Positions 24,816-34,070 of a DNA stretch of 54,052 nucleotides are shown here, piece after piece (position 1 is the stretch's first letter; the number at the start of each line of letters is the position of its first letter). The translations under genes were made by a program, and so were the position numbers. This stretch comes from CAZOIA01 sp964579675 (GTDB taxonomy: Bacteria; Planctomycetota; Phycisphaerae; UBA1845; PWPN01), in NCBI GenBank assembly GCA_964579675.1, contig CAZOIA010000010.1, positions 1-54,052 of the forward strand. The letters run 5' to 3'. The notes beneath the pieces were generated by a model. The model was not told where the DNA came from, searched no databases, and saw nothing but the letters and a program-made list of their open reading frames with translations.

Positions 24816-26138
24816 ATGAGACGCAATCACGACAGAGGCCGGGCCGGGGCGGACGGGAGTGGGAGACTCACGCGGCGCAGGTTCCTGTCCCGCTCGGCGG
24901 CGGCGTCGCTGGGCATCAGCGGGTTTCCGTATGTGATCACGAGCAGCGCCCTGGCTCGCCCGGGCCGGCCCGGCGCGAACGACCGGATTATCACCGGACA
25001 CATCGGGATCGGGGGGATGGGCGGCGGCCACCTGCGAGAGGCCCCGCGCGAGGACGTCGCTGCCGTCTGCGACGTCGATGCCAAGCACCTCAAGCGGGCG
25101 GCCGACCACGTCGGCGACCACGTGAAGGCGTACAAGGATTACCGCCGCGTGCTGGAGCACAAGGATATCGACGCGGTGGTGGTTGCGCCTCCCGATCACT
25201 GGCACGGCATCATCACGGTCCACGCGTGCCAGGCCGGCAAGGACGTCTACTGCGAGAAGCCGGCGAGCAAGACGATCCAAGAGGGGCGGGCGATGGTCGA
25301 GGCGGCCAGGCGCTATGGCCGGGTCGTTCAGATCGGCTCGCAGGGCCGCTCAACGCAAGCGGCGTACAAGGCTGCCCAGTTCATCCGGAACGGCGACATC
25401 GGCCAGGTCGAGAAGGTCACCTGCTGGCACTACCCGAACCCGGTCGGCAAATGGAAGCCCGACACCGCCCCCCCGCCGCACCTGGATTGGGACATGTGGG
25501 TCGGCCCGGCGAAATGGGTGCCCTACAACGAGGATCGGTGCCATTTCAACTTCCGCTGGCTGCTCGACTTCGGCGGCGGGCAGATCCGGGACCGCGGGGC
25601 CCACGTGTTCAGCGTGATCTTCTTCTGCCTGGAGCAGGACACCGGCGGTCCGGTGAGCGTCGAAGCCACCGGCGAGCCGCCGCACGACGGCATCTGGGAT
25701 TGCCCGGTCGAGATGGAGATCACGTACGAGTTCAAGAACCCGGACTGGACGCTGGTCTGGAGCCAGCCCGGGGAGCCCTTGGGTGCCGCCTTCGGGGCCA
25801 AGTATTGGGGCACGAAGGACACGCTCGTCGTCACCGGCGGCGACGGCGGGTGCGGGACCGAGGCCAAGGCGATGGAGTACCGCGTTCCGCCGGGCGGCAA
25901 GGAACCCTATCGCAGCCCGGGGCACAAGCGGAACTGGCTCAACTGTATCCGGACGCGCGAGCGGCCCATCATGCACCTCGAAGCCGGCCACCGCGTCGCG
26001 ACGCTGTGCATTATCGGCAATATCTCGTACCGGCTCGGGCGGAAGCTCACCTGGGACCCGCTCGCGGAGCGGTTCATCGGCGACGAGGAAGCCAACCGGA
26101 TGCTCGGCAACCCCGGGCGCGGGCCGTGGCATCTGTGA
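24816..26138 (+). CDS. Tat-exported Gfo/Idh/MocA family oxidoreductase
   Basis: 440 residues. The N-terminus carries a twin-arginine signal, LTRRRFLSRSAAAS, so the folded enzyme is probably exported to the periplasm with its cofactor. The Rossmann motif reads HIGIGGMGGGHLRE, then AVCDVDAKHLKRA. EKPASKTIQEGRAM holds the conserved Glu-Lys-Pro of the family, and GGGQIRDRGAHVFSV holds the usual Asp...His region. These enzymes oxidise or reduce sugars or their derivatives with NAD(P); planctomycetes have many secreted members. AAAGGAG lies nine bases upstream of the ATG. The HEAT-repeat gene follows 13 bases later. Substrate is unknown; with the sulfatase it suggests glycan use. Confidence 0.9.
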   Translation: MRRNHDRGRAGADGSGRLTRRRFLSRSAAASLGISGFPYVITSSALARPGRPGANDRIITGHIGIGGMGGGHLREAPREDVAAVCDVDAKHLKRAADHVGDHVKAYKDYRRVLEHKDIDAVVVAPPDHWHGIITVHACQAGKDVYCEKPASKTIQEGRAMVEAARRYGRVVQIGSQGRSTQAAYKAAQFIRNGDIGQVEKVTCWHYPNPVGKWKPDTAPPPHLDWDMWVGPAKWVPYNEDRCHFNFRWLLDFGGGQIRDRGAHVFSVIFFCLEQDTGGPVSVEATGEPPHDGIWDCPVEMEITYEFKNPDWTLVWSQPGEPLGAAFGAKYWGTKDTLVVTGGDGGCGTEAKAMEYRVPPGGKEPYRSPGHKRNWLNCIRTRERPIMHLEAGHRVATLCIIGNISYRLGRKLTWDPLAERFIGDEEANRMLGNPGRGPWHL

Positions 26139-26145
26139 AGGCGAA

Positions 26146-26168
26146 TGATGAATGATGAACGATGAATG
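26146..26168 (+). repeat. Simple repeat of ATGATGA units
   Basis: AATGATGAATGATGAACGATGAATG, an imperfect 7-8 base repeat at the junction between the oxidoreductase and the HEAT-repeat gene. It supplies the first codons of the latter. A comparable simple repeat occurs at 14672-14692. Confidence 0.6.
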
Positions 26169-28416
26169 GGAGAGGGCGTGGACTGGAGATCCAGACGTGT
26201 TGATCGACAAATGTGACAGAGTGAATGACCGTGCGCAATCACGCGACATCCCTCAGGCCGAAGGGCCGCGCGGGCTGAAGCCCGCGGCTCTTCACCGGGG
26301 CGAGAAGTCCGCGGCTCTTCACCGGGGCGAGACCACGCACGGTTATACAGGTCGGGTAACCGCTCTTTCGGCAGCGGTTCTGCTTGTTGTTGCGGGGGTG
26401 GGGGCTTCCGGCAGCGAGGTCGATGAGTTCCTGATCCGTATTCAGGACGAAAGTGCCGACGTTCGCTATGCCGCGTGGAAGGCGGCTGGCCCGATGGGGC
26501 CCAGGGCGGTGGTGCCGCTCGGCGACCTGATGGCCGGCGGGGACCGCGGCGTGGCCAAGGCGGCAACCGAGGCACTGGCCAACATCGCGCACTACTCGGC
26601 CCGGCCGGACGCGCCGGCGTCCGAGCGGCAGGCAGTGGCGTCCGAGCTCATCAAGCTTCTCAGCCCCGATCGGCCAAGCGGCGTCCGGGCGGAGGCCCTG
26701 CATTTGCTTTCGTGCGTCGGCGGCGCCGAGGCCGTCGATGCGGCGGCCGACCTTCTGACTGACCCCCAACTGCGTGACGCCGCCCGGATGGCGTTGCAAC
26801 GCATGCCCGGCAAGGAAGCGACGCGGGCGCTGATCGAGGGGCTGGATGCGGCGGCAACGGAATTCAAGCCGCGGATCATCGAGGCACTCGGCCAGCGGGC
26901 CGATGCGGCGGCCATCGGGCCGCTGATGAAGCTGACCCGAGATTCGGACCTGGCCCTCGTCGGGGAGGCCTTTGATGCCCTGGCCCGGATCGGCGAGCCG
27001 GCGGGTGATCTGTTCACGCCCGAAGCGGTCGAGAAGCTTTCGGATGACGGGCTCGATCGTCTGGGCGACGCATATCTGCGCTACGCGGACAACCGAGCCG
27101 CCAAGAATGACGCCGGCACGGCAATGGGCATCTACATGGCGATGCTCAAGCGGTCCCGGCGCGAGCACCGCCGCTGCGGAGCGGTCGTGGGGATCGGGCG
27201 GGCGGGCTCAAGTTCTGCCATCGCCAGCTTGCTGCCGGCGGCCGGGGATGAATCGGTCGCGGTCCGGGCGGCGGTGGTCGAGGCGTTGGCCGCCCTCAAG
27301 GGAGCAGACGTGGATGCGAAGCTGGTCACCACCATGGCCGGCGCGAAGCCGGTCGAGGAGGCGGCTCTGCTTCGCGCCCTGGTGGCCCGCAAGTCGCCCC
27401 AGGCGATGTCCGCCCTCATCCAGGCCAGGCTCAGCCCCGCCGAGCAGGTGCGTCGGGCGGCCTTCGAGCTGATGGCGGGGATTGCCGAGCCCAAGTTCGA
27501 GCCTTACCTCCTGGCCGCGGCCAAGACGGAGAAACCTCCGGTCAAGTCGGTTGCTCTGGGCGGATACCTGAAGCTGGCCGGGCTCCGCCTCAGCCGGGGC
27601 GATAGGCCCAATGCCCTGAACATGTATCACCAAGCATTGGAGCTGGCCGACGGGCCTGAACTCAAGGTCGAAGCGCTGGGCGGCATCGGCGTCATCGCCA
27701 GTCCAAGTTCGGTGTCGCTGGTGCGGGAACACATGACGGGCGAGACCGCGGAAGCGGCGGCCCGCGCCTACGTCGCCCTGGCAGCCGGTATCGCCGAATC
27801 GGGCGACAAGCAGCGGGCGATCGACATGTTGTCCGAAGCGGTGGGCAAGAGCCCGTCGCCTGCGGTGATGGACGTGGCCCTTGTTGAGCTTGCCAAGCTC
27901 GGCGTCGATACCAGCGTCTACGCCAGACGGGTGGGCTTCGTCACGACCTGGTGGCTCATCGGGCCGTTCCCGAGCCCCGAGAAGAGCGCGTACGAGAACG
28001 TGTTCTTCCCGGAGCAGACGATCGATCTCGAAGCCGGCGGTACGCTCGCAGGCAAGACGTTGAGGTGGAAGAAGGTCTCGGTGGATCGGATACCCACGGT
28101 GATCAACCTGGTCGGCGAGTTCAAAGCTAGCCAGAACGTCGCCGCCTACGGTTACGCCGAGATCGACCGCAAGGTTGCCCGCGAGGTGAAGATCAAGGCG
28201 GGCAGCGATGACGGCATCGTGATCTGGCTGAACGGCGAGCGGATCCACGGCAACAACGCGAGCCGCGGATGTCAGGTCGATCAGGACGTCGTCGCCGCCG
28301 GGCTGAAGAAAGGCAAGAACACGTTGCTCGTGAAGGTTCTTCAGGGCAACGGCGATTGGGGCTTCTGCGTGCGGATCACGAACCCGGACGACTCGCCGCT
28401 GGATCTGTCCAAGTGA
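26152..28416 (+). CDS. HEAT-repeat protein with C-terminal lectin-like beta domain
   Basis: Up to 754 residues. A hydrophobic signal segment (TALSAAVLLVVAGVGASGS) begins only ~70 residues in, with no start codon close before it. The upstream codons are a simple repeat and a duplicated 24-base unit, so the N-terminus may be rewritten; ATG 26152 or GTG 26221 are the candidate starts. Residues ~85-600 are HEAT repeats (ADVRYAAWKAAGPMGPRAVV, TRALIEGLDAAATEFKPRII, QVRRAAFELMAGIAEPKFEP), a scaffold for protein contacts. The last ~140 residues form a beta domain seen in secreted planctomycete proteins: REVKIKAGSDDGIVIWLNGE, then GLKKGKNTLLVKVLQGNGDW. It probably works outside the cytoplasm, perhaps with the oxidoreductase upstream. 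Confidence 0.75.
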   Translation: MMNDEWERAWTGDPDVLIDKCDRVNDRAQSRDIPQAEGPRGLKPAALHRGEKSAALHRGETTHGYTGRVTALSAAVLLVVAGVGASGSEVDEFLIRIQDESADVRYAAWKAAGPMGPRAVVPLGDLMAGGDRGVAKAATEALANIAHYSARPDAPASERQAVASELIKLLSPDRPSGVRAEALHLLSCVGGAEAVDAAADLLTDPQLRDAARMALQRMPGKEATRALIEGLDAAATEFKPRIIEALGQRADAAAIGPLMKLTRDSDLALVGEAFDALARIGEPAGDLFTPEAVEKLSDDGLDRLGDAYLRYADNRAAKNDAGTAMGIYMAMLKRSRREHRRCGAVVGIGRAGSSSAIASLLPAAGDESVAVRAAVVEALAALKGADVDAKLVTTMAGAKPVEEAALLRALVARKSPQAMSALIQARLSPAEQVRRAAFELMAGIAEPKFEPYLLAAAKTEKPPVKSVALGGYLKLAGLRLSRGDRPNALNMYHQALELADGPELKVEALGGIGVIASPSSVSLVREHMTGETAEAAARAYVALAAGIAESGDKQRAIDMLSEAVGKSPSPAVMDVALVELAKLGVDTSVYARRVGFVTTWWLIGPFPSPEKSAYENVFFPEQTIDLEAGGTLAGKTLRWKKVSVDRIPTVINLVGEFKASQNVAAYGYAEIDRKVAREVKIKAGSDDGIVIWLNGERIHGNNASRGCQVDQDVVAAGLKKGKNTLLVKVLQGNGDWGFCVRITNPDDSPLDLSK
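26268..26332 (+). repeat. Palindrome plus 27-base tandem repeat
   Basis: CGCGGGCT-GA-AGCCCGCG forms an 8-base palindrome (about 26270-26287). A 24-base identical unit beginning CCGCGGCTCTTCACC occurs at 26282-26305 and 26309-26332, a 27-base period. It is read in frame as AALHRGEKS repeated in the HEAT-repeat gene. It resembles a REP-type intergenic element. Confidence 0.65.
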
Positions 28417-28520
28417 TCACAGCCGAGATTGATGGCGCCACCGGGAGATGATATACAGATGCCCCGGCGGGAGCCGCCCGGCCAGCGGAATTGCCGGTTC
28501 CCTTTGCAAGCGAGACAAGC

Positions 28521-29726
28521 ATGGACCTGCACGATCTGACCCGAACGCTGAACATCAAGAACGACGCGCGAATTGTGCTCGTGGTAGCTGACGGCCTGGG
28601 TGGACTTGCCCCCGAGCCCGGCGGCAAGACGGAGTTGGAGACCGCGGCCACTCCCAACCTGGATGCGTTGGCCGGGCGGGGTGTCTGCGGTCTGCTGGAC
28701 CCGGTGCTGCGGGGCATCACGCCGGGGAGCGGGCCGGGGCACCTGGGTCTGTTCGGGTACGATCCGCTTGAGTATGTGATCGGGCGCGGGGCGCTGGAGG
28801 CCGCGGGCGTCGACTTCGAGCTTGGCCCCGATGACGTCGCGATTCGCGGCAACTTCTGCACGGTTGATGACGCGGGCAATATCACCGACCGCCGCGCGGG
28901 CCGAATACCCACCGAAAAATCCACCAAGACGGTCGAGAAGCTCCGCCGGATTTCCGTTCCCGGCGTCGAGCTTTTCGTCGAGCCGGTGCGGGAACATCGG
29001 TTCGTGGCGGTCTTTCGCGGCGAAGGGCTTGAGGATGCGGTGGATGACACCGATCCTCAGCAGACCGGTGTGCCGCCGATGGACCCCGTGGCCCGGGATG
29101 CCGCCTCGCACCGGACGGCCGAGGCCGCCAGAGCGTTCATCACCCAGGCCCGCCGGATCCTCGCCAACGATCGTCCGGCCAACATGCTGACGCTCCGCGG
29201 GTTTGCCAAGCGCCCGCCCTTGCCGTCGATGCAGGAGGTCTATGGCCTGAACCCCGCGGCGATTGCCGTGTATCCCATGTACCGTGGTCTGGCCCGGCTG
29301 GTGGGTATGAATGTGCCGCCGGCCCCCGGTAACCTTGCCGAAGAGGTGGACACGCTGAAGGAGCACTGGGGCGCGTTCGACTTCTTCTTCCTGCACTTCA
29401 AGTACACCGACAGCACGGGCGAGGACGGCAACTTCGACGCGAAGGTCAAACGCGTTGAGGAACTCGATGCCGAGATCCCGCGTATCGTGGCCCTGAAGCC
29501 GGATGTGCTGATCGTCACCGGCGACCACAGCACGCCAGCGTTGCTCCGCAGCCACAGTTGGCATCCGGTGCCGGTGTTGCTGACATCGGCCACGTGCCGG
29601 ATCGACGCGGCGACGCGGTTCGGCGAATCGCAGTGCGTGTGCGGCGGGCTCGGCCGGTTCGAGGCGAAGTACCTTCTCCCGCTGGCCCTGGCCCATGCCG
29701 GTCGGTTGCAGAAGTTCGGAGCGTAG
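28521..29726 (+). CDS. apgM: 2,3-bisphosphoglycerate-independent phosphoglycerate mutase, ApgM type
   Basis: 401 residues from the ATG at 28521; a TTG at 28491 is possible but less likely. It interconverts 3- and 2-phosphoglycerate in glycolysis/gluconeogenesis. It has the alkaline-phosphatase fold with metal and Ser sites: VVADGLGGLA (Asp24), TPGSGPGHLGLFGYDPLEYV, GRIPTEKSTKTVEKL, HFKYTDSTGEDGNFDAKVKR, and the C-terminal VTGDHSTPALLRSHSWHPVP. The length and GHLGLFGYDP string match the archaeal-type ApgM branch rather than the ~510-residue GpmI. It stands ~100 bases after the HEAT-repeat gene, with only a weak ribosome-binding site. Confidence 0.88.
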   Translation: MDLHDLTRTLNIKNDARIVLVVADGLGGLAPEPGGKTELETAATPNLDALAGRGVCGLLDPVLRGITPGSGPGHLGLFGYDPLEYVIGRGALEAAGVDFELGPDDVAIRGNFCTVDDAGNITDRRAGRIPTEKSTKTVEKLRRISVPGVELFVEPVREHRFVAVFRGEGLEDAVDDTDPQQTGVPPMDPVARDAASHRTAEAARAFITQARRILANDRPANMLTLRGFAKRPPLPSMQEVYGLNPAAIAVYPMYRGLARLVGMNVPPAPGNLAEEVDTLKEHWGAFDFFFLHFKYTDSTGEDGNFDAKVKRVEELDAEIPRIVALKPDVLIVTGDHSTPALLRSHSWHPVPVLLTSATCRIDAATRFGESQCVCGGLGRFEAKYLLPLALAHAGRLQKFGA

Positions 29727-30094
29727 TGCCCGGCATGTGAGCCAGTCGAGACAAGTCGGGGGCGAAGGCCTCAATGTGGGAAAGTGGGAACGTGAGAGTG
29801 AGTGAGAGGGGCCGGGCCTGATTTGCAGACTTGGCATTGTCCTGCCCTCCCGTAGTCCTGCCCTTCCGCAGTCCTGCCCTCCCGTAGTCCTGCCTTCGCG
29901 CTTCCCCGCGTTCCCACATTCGCACTTTTCCACGTTGCCCCGTGGTGCTGCGGCGCGTCGCCCCAATCTCTGGTGCCGGGTCCCCTTGCCTCCTTGGGGT
30001 GGTTGCTGCAAGACCCGCGGCTGGGGTAGACTACGCACGTTCGATACCGGCAGGGCAAGCCCTTGGGCCACTCGTTTGCGAGACGGAGCAACTG
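29727..30094. other. Intergenic region before argD
   Basis: 368 bases filled mostly by the composite repeat at 29773-29938. The argD frame is open back to 29942, but the start is set at 30095, where GGAG precedes it. No clear promoter was seen. Confidence 0.5.
29773..29938. repeat. Composite repeat element with 16-base tandem units
   Basis: Three 16-base units (CCTGCCCTCCCGTAGT and a variant) at 29841-29888 plus a partial fourth to 29900. The flanks are related in inverted orientation: CAATGTGGGAAAGTG near 29773 matches the reverse complement of sequence near 29938 at 13 of 15 positions. It looks like a small non-coding repeat element. Confidence 0.55.
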
Positions 30095-31294
30095 ATGACC
30101 TCTCAGGAAACGTTCGACCTTTACGAGCGGTGTGTGATCCCCAACTACCCGCGGTTGCCGGTAGTGATCGTTCGGGCCCGGGGCTCGCAGATGTGGGATG
30201 TTGAGGGCAAGCGCTATCTCGATCTGTTCCCCGGCTGGGGGTGCAGCCTGCTGGGGCACTGCCACCCACGCGTGGTGGAGGCGATTCGCGAGCAGGCCAC
30301 CCGGCTGATCCACGTGGACAACATGTTCTACACCGAAGAGCAGGGGCGGCTGGCGGAGTTGCTGTACGAGCACGGCTTCGGGGGCCGGAGCTTCTTCTGC
30401 AACAGTGGGGCCGAGGCCAACGAGGCGGCAATCAAGCTCGCCCGCCGGCACACCGCCCGCGGCCGGTACAAGATCGTCACGATGGAGCGCGGCTTCCACG
30501 GCCGGACCTACGCAGCGATGTCCGCCACCGCCCAGTCCAAGACCCACGCCGGCAACGAACCGCTCCTGCCCGGGTTCGTCTATGTGCCATTCAACGACGT
30601 GGATGCCGCCGCCGCCGCCGCCACCGACGAGACGGCGGCGATACTGGTCGAGCCGATCCAGGGCGAGGGCGGCGTCAATATCCCGGACGACGACTATCTG
30701 CCGAGGCTGCGAGAACTGTGCGACGAGAACGGAATCCTGCTGATCCTCGACGAGGTGCAGACCGGGTGCGGGCGGACGGGCAAGTGGTTCGGGTATCAGC
30801 ACACGCCGATCGAGCCGGATATCATGACGCTCGCCAAGGCGTTGGGGGGCGGAGCGCCGATCGGGGCGATGGTGGCCCGGCCGGATGTGGCCGCCTCGCT
30901 CACGCCCGGGTCGCATGCGTCAACCTTCGGGGCCAATCCGCTGGTGGTTGCCGGCGCGACCGCCATGCTGGAGACCATCGAGTCGGAAAACCTGCTGGAA
31001 GCGGTTCCGCGAACGTCGGCCGACATCCTCGAGAAGGCGCGCGGCCTGCAGCATCGGTTCGGCTTCATCGAGGAGGTCCGCGGCCGCGGGCTGATGATCG
31101 CGATCGAGCTGACGCTGCCGGGAGCGGGGATCGTGTCGGCGGCCCTGGAGCGGGGGCTGCGGATCAACTGCACCCAGGAGACGGTGCTGCGGTTGCTGCC
31201 GGCGATGACCATCTCCACGCAGGAAGTGGACGAAGCGTTTGACATTCTGGCCTCGGCCATTCAGGAAGCAGAAAGCGAGCCGGTGACGACATGA
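30095..31294 (+). CDS. argD: Acetylornithine aminotransferase
   Basis: 399 residues. A class III PLP aminotransferase converting N-acetylglutamate semialdehyde to N-acetylornithine in arginine synthesis. Seen: WDVEGKRYLDLFPGWGCSLLGHCHP, FFCNSGAEANEAAIKLARRH, GFHGRT, EPIQGEGGVNIP, ILDEVQTGCGRTGKWF, and the PLP lysine Lys248 in TLAKALGGGAPIGAM. The start at 30095 has GGAG eight bases upstream and agrees with the family N-terminus. Its stop overlaps the start of argF by four bases (ATGA), so the two are translated together. Ornithine aminotransferase is an alternative, made less likely by the argF partner. Confidence 0.92.
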   Translation: MTSQETFDLYERCVIPNYPRLPVVIVRARGSQMWDVEGKRYLDLFPGWGCSLLGHCHPRVVEAIREQATRLIHVDNMFYTEEQGRLAELLYEHGFGGRSFFCNSGAEANEAAIKLARRHTARGRYKIVTMERGFHGRTYAAMSATAQSKTHAGNEPLLPGFVYVPFNDVDAAAAAATDETAAILVEPIQGEGGVNIPDDDYLPRLRELCDENGILLILDEVQTGCGRTGKWFGYQHTPIEPDIMTLAKALGGGAPIGAMVARPDVAASLTPGSHASTFGANPLVVAGATAMLETIESENLLEAVPRTSADILEKARGLQHRFGFIEEVRGRGLMIAIELTLPGAGIVSAALERGLRINCTQETVLRLLPAMTISTQEVDEAFDILASAIQEAESEPVTT

Positions 31295-32244
31295 GCGGCG
31301 AGATCCCCGAGCAGTTGCGGTCCCTGAAGCATTTTCTCTCGATCCGGGATATCGAGCCCGAGATCCTGCGGGGCCTGATCGACCTGTCCATCAGCCGCAA
31401 GGCCCAGTTCAAACGGGGCGAACTGGTGCCGGTACTGCAGGGCAAGGTCCTGGCGATGATCTTCCAGAAGGCCTCGTTGCGGACTCGGCTGGGCTTCGAA
31501 GCGGCGATGGCCCAACTCGGCGGGCACGCGGTGAACCTGGAGGATCATCAGGTCGGCATGACGCAACGTGAGGACGTGAAGGACGTCGCCCGGGTGGTCT
31601 CGTCGATGTGCGACGGCATCATGGCCCGGGTCCACACCCACCAACTGCTGATCGAGCTGGCGGCCAACAGTCCGGTGCCGGTGATCAATGGGCTGAGTGA
31701 CTGGTCCCACCCCTGTCAGGCCCTGTCCGACATGATGACGCTGCAGGAGCACTTCGGCGAACTGGCTGGTCGCAAGCTCGCCTTTGTCGGCGACGGGAAC
31801 AACGTCGCGCGGTCGTTGTTGAGCGCATGCGGGCGGATGGGGATGGCCTACGCCATCGCGACGCCGGAACGCTACCGGCTGGATGACGGGCTCATCGAGC
31901 CGGCGCGGGCCCTGGCCGATCGTTCAGGGGTCTCGATCACCGTAACAAGCGATCCCGCCGAGGCGGTAGCCGACGCCGACGTCGTCTACACCGACGCCTG
32001 GACCAGCATGGGCCAGGAGTCCGAGCGGGCCGAGCGCGAGAAGGAATTCGCCGCTTATCAGGTCAACACGGATCTGCTGAGAAAGGCCAAGCCGACCGCA
32101 GTCGTCATGCACTGTCTGCCCGCGTATCGCAACCTTGAGATCACCGACGAGGTGGTGGACGGCCCGCAGTCGCTGATCTTTCAACAGGCGGAGAACCGGC
32201 TGCACTCGCAGCGGGCGCTGCTGGAGGTGCTGCTGAGTCGATAG
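31291..32244 (+). CDS. argF: Ornithine carbamoyltransferase
   Basis: 317 residues, normal length. It joins carbamoyl phosphate and ornithine to citrulline. The carbamoyl-phosphate loop reads FQKASLRTRLGFE, with Leu where enteric enzymes have Thr (STRTR), a change I know from other bacterial OTCases. HPCQALSDMMTL, the ornithine loop TDAWTSMGQE, and MHCLPAYRNLEIT follow. It overlaps argD by four bases. The next gene on the strand is a DNA methyltransferase 26 bases on, not another arg gene, so the operon is interrupted there. An acetyl- or succinylornithine variant is possible but less likely given the SMG loop. Confidence 0.92.
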   Translation: MSGEIPEQLRSLKHFLSIRDIEPEILRGLIDLSISRKAQFKRGELVPVLQGKVLAMIFQKASLRTRLGFEAAMAQLGGHAVNLEDHQVGMTQREDVKDVARVVSSMCDGIMARVHTHQLLIELAANSPVPVINGLSDWSHPCQALSDMMTLQEHFGELAGRKLAFVGDGNNVARSLLSACGRMGMAYAIATPERYRLDDGLIEPARALADRSGVSITVTSDPAEAVADADVVYTDAWTSMGQESERAEREKEFAAYQVNTDLLRKAKPTAVVMHCLPAYRNLEITDEVVDGPQSLIFQQAENRLHSQRALLEVLLSR

Positions 32245-32270
32245 CCTTGAGGCGCCGGGGCGGACATGCT

Positions 32271-34070
32271 ATGAAGGTGCGTAACCCAGGGAGGAGCACG
32301 AGGCGAACGGCAGCGCCCACACGCCGCAAGGCGATGGGCGTGCACTACACCCCTCCGGCTCTCGCCGGCTTCGTTGCAGAACGCTTAGTTAGTCACATAC
32401 CCAAGGATCGGGCGGGGCCGTTGCGGATTCTGGACCCGGCCTGCGGGGATGGAATCCTGTTGGAGGCCCTTCTGAAATCCGTCCAGGAAGCCGGGAAGTC
32501 GCGTGAGTGCGCGGTTGTGGGTGTTGAGGCTGACCGTGCAGCCGCCCAACAGGCAGAGGCCCGGTGCGCTGCCTTTGCCGGTGTCAGATTGCGTTTCGTC
32601 CAAGGCGACTTCCTGGATCGGGTAGGCGGCCAGGGTGAGCAGGCCACCTTCTGGGGGTCGCCGCCGCCTGATCCCGGCTTCACCGGGTCCTTTGACTTGG
32701 TGATAGCTAATCCGCCTTACGTGCGGACGCAGGTTCTGGGAGCGGAGAAGTCCCAGAGGCTCGCCGTTCGCTATGGCCTGACCGGCAGGGTGGATCTCTA
32801 TCATGCCTTTCTTGTGGCCACCACCAGAGCCCTCAAGCCTGGCGGATGGGTGGGTATGATTACCTCAAACCGATTTCTGACCACCCGGGGTGGGACAACC
32901 ATCCGTGGGTATCTCGCCAGCAACTACGATATCCACGAGGTCATCGACTTGGGAGACACCAAACTCTTCGAGGCGGCGGTACTGCCCGCTGTGCTGGTGG
33001 CCCGCCGGCGCAGGCAGGTCTCGCGAACCCAATCCCTGGCAACTCCGCGCTTCATCAAGGTCTACTCCCAGCCGAGCCCGTCTGCCGGCCAACTATCAGG
33101 CACCGGCCCTCAAACGGACGTAGTCCAGCTGCTGCGGAAAGCAGAACCTGGTGTATATCGCACGCCTACCGGCATGTATAGGCTGACAGCTGGCGACTTG
33201 GTGTTAGGCGAGGATCCCAGCCAGGTATGGTCTCTGCTTACGTGCGAAGAAGCTGCGTGGCTCACGGGCATACGCTCTGCGGCTCAAGGATGTTTCAACG
33301 ACGTTGCCACCGTTCACGTGGGAATCAAGACCACGGCGGACAGCGTTTTCATCCGCACGGACTGGGACACTCTACCCGACAGGATCAGGCCGGAATCTGA
33401 GCTTCTCCACCCGTTGCTGCAACACGAGGATGCACGCCGCTGGTCACTCAACCGGGCGGCACGTCCGGCCGGACGTATCCTGTACCCCCACGAGGTGCGT
33501 AGAGGGCACAGATGCGCTGTCGATCTTGCCCGCTACCCAAGGGCCAAAGCGTATCTCGAGTCATATCGGGAGAGGCTGCAGAAGCGGCATTACGTTATCG
33601 ACGCTGGCAGACAGTGGTATGAGATATGGGTCCCGCAAGATCCAAACGGATGGGCCGGGCCCAAGGTTGTCTTCCCCGACATAAGTCCAGAGCCCCGGTT
33701 CTATCTAGACAATACGGGGAGCCTTGTCGGCGGGGATTGCTATTGGATAACCCTACGACCTGGCGTGCCAGCCAAGACGATCTTCCTTGTGCTGGCTGTT
33801 GCCAACTCTTCGCTGGCAACGCGATTCCATGATTTGGCTTTCAACAACAAGCTGTACTCTGCCAGACGGCGATACATCACTCAGTACGTGGCCCAATACC
33901 CCTTGCCTGATTGTCGTTCGAAGCCCTCACGGACAATCATGGAATTGGCCGCACCTATCTGCGAGGAAACCTTGTCGAAGAGCCAATGGGAGGAGCATTG
34001 CTTGTCCGCTGAGGTAGACAGGCTGGTTTACGCCGCTTTCGGAGCTCAGCAACTAGGGGATGAAGGATGA
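32271..34070 (+). CDS. Type II N6-adenine DNA methyltransferase
   Basis: 599 residues from the ATG at 32271; an ATG at 32334 is an alternative. Motif X/I region: GVHYTPPALAGFVAERLV, then LDPACGDGILLEALL (AdoMet site, ~55-65). Motif IV is NPPY (147-150), typical of N6-adenine methylation. The C-terminal half is a TaqI/Eco57I-like target recognition region (KVVFPDISPEPRFYLDNTG, NNKLYSARRRYITQYVAQYP). It overlaps the next gene by four bases (34067-34070), and that gene has a PD-(D/E)xK-like motif, so together they make a restriction-modification system. It is less GC-rich than argF and rph by eye and probably horizontally acquired. Confidence 0.88.
   Translation: MKVRNPGRSTRRTAAPTRRKAMGVHYTPPALAGFVAERLVSHIPKDRAGPLRILDPACGDGILLEALLKSVQEAGKSRECAVVGVEADRAAAQQAEARCAAFAGVRLRFVQGDFLDRVGGQGEQATFWGSPPPDPGFTGSFDLVIANPPYVRTQVLGAEKSQRLAVRYGLTGRVDLYHAFLVATTRALKPGGWVGMITSNRFLTTRGGTTIRGYLASNYDIHEVIDLGDTKLFEAAVLPAVLVARRRRQVSRTQSLATPRFIKVYSQPSPSAGQLSGTGPQTDVVQLLRKAEPGVYRTPTGMYRLTAGDLVLGEDPSQVWSLLTCEEAAWLTGIRSAAQGCFNDVATVHVGIKTTADSVFIRTDWDTLPDRIRPESELLHPLLQHEDARRWSLNRAARPAGRILYPHEVRRGHRCAVDLARYPRAKAYLESYRERLQKRHYVIDAGRQWYEIWVPQDPNGWAGPKVVFPDISPEPRFYLDNTGSLVGGDCYWITLRPGVPAKTIFLVLAVANSSLATRFHDLAFNNKLYSARRRYITQYVAQYPLPDCRSKPSRTIMELAAPICEETLSKSQWEEHCLSAEVDRLVYAAFGAQQLGDEG

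Noticed and set aside
29841..29900. A CRISPR array
   Set aside because: The 16-base units are contiguous with no spacers, and no cas gene is present.
28341..30431. A 696-residue minus-strand open frame across ApgM and argD
   Set aside because: It crosses two well-supported plus-strand genes and a repeat region and has low-complexity composition.
31291..32244. Loss of carbamoyltransferase activity because the STRTR loop reads SLRTR
   Set aside because: The Leu variant occurs in other OTCases as far as I know, and HPCQ, SMG and HCLP sites are intact.
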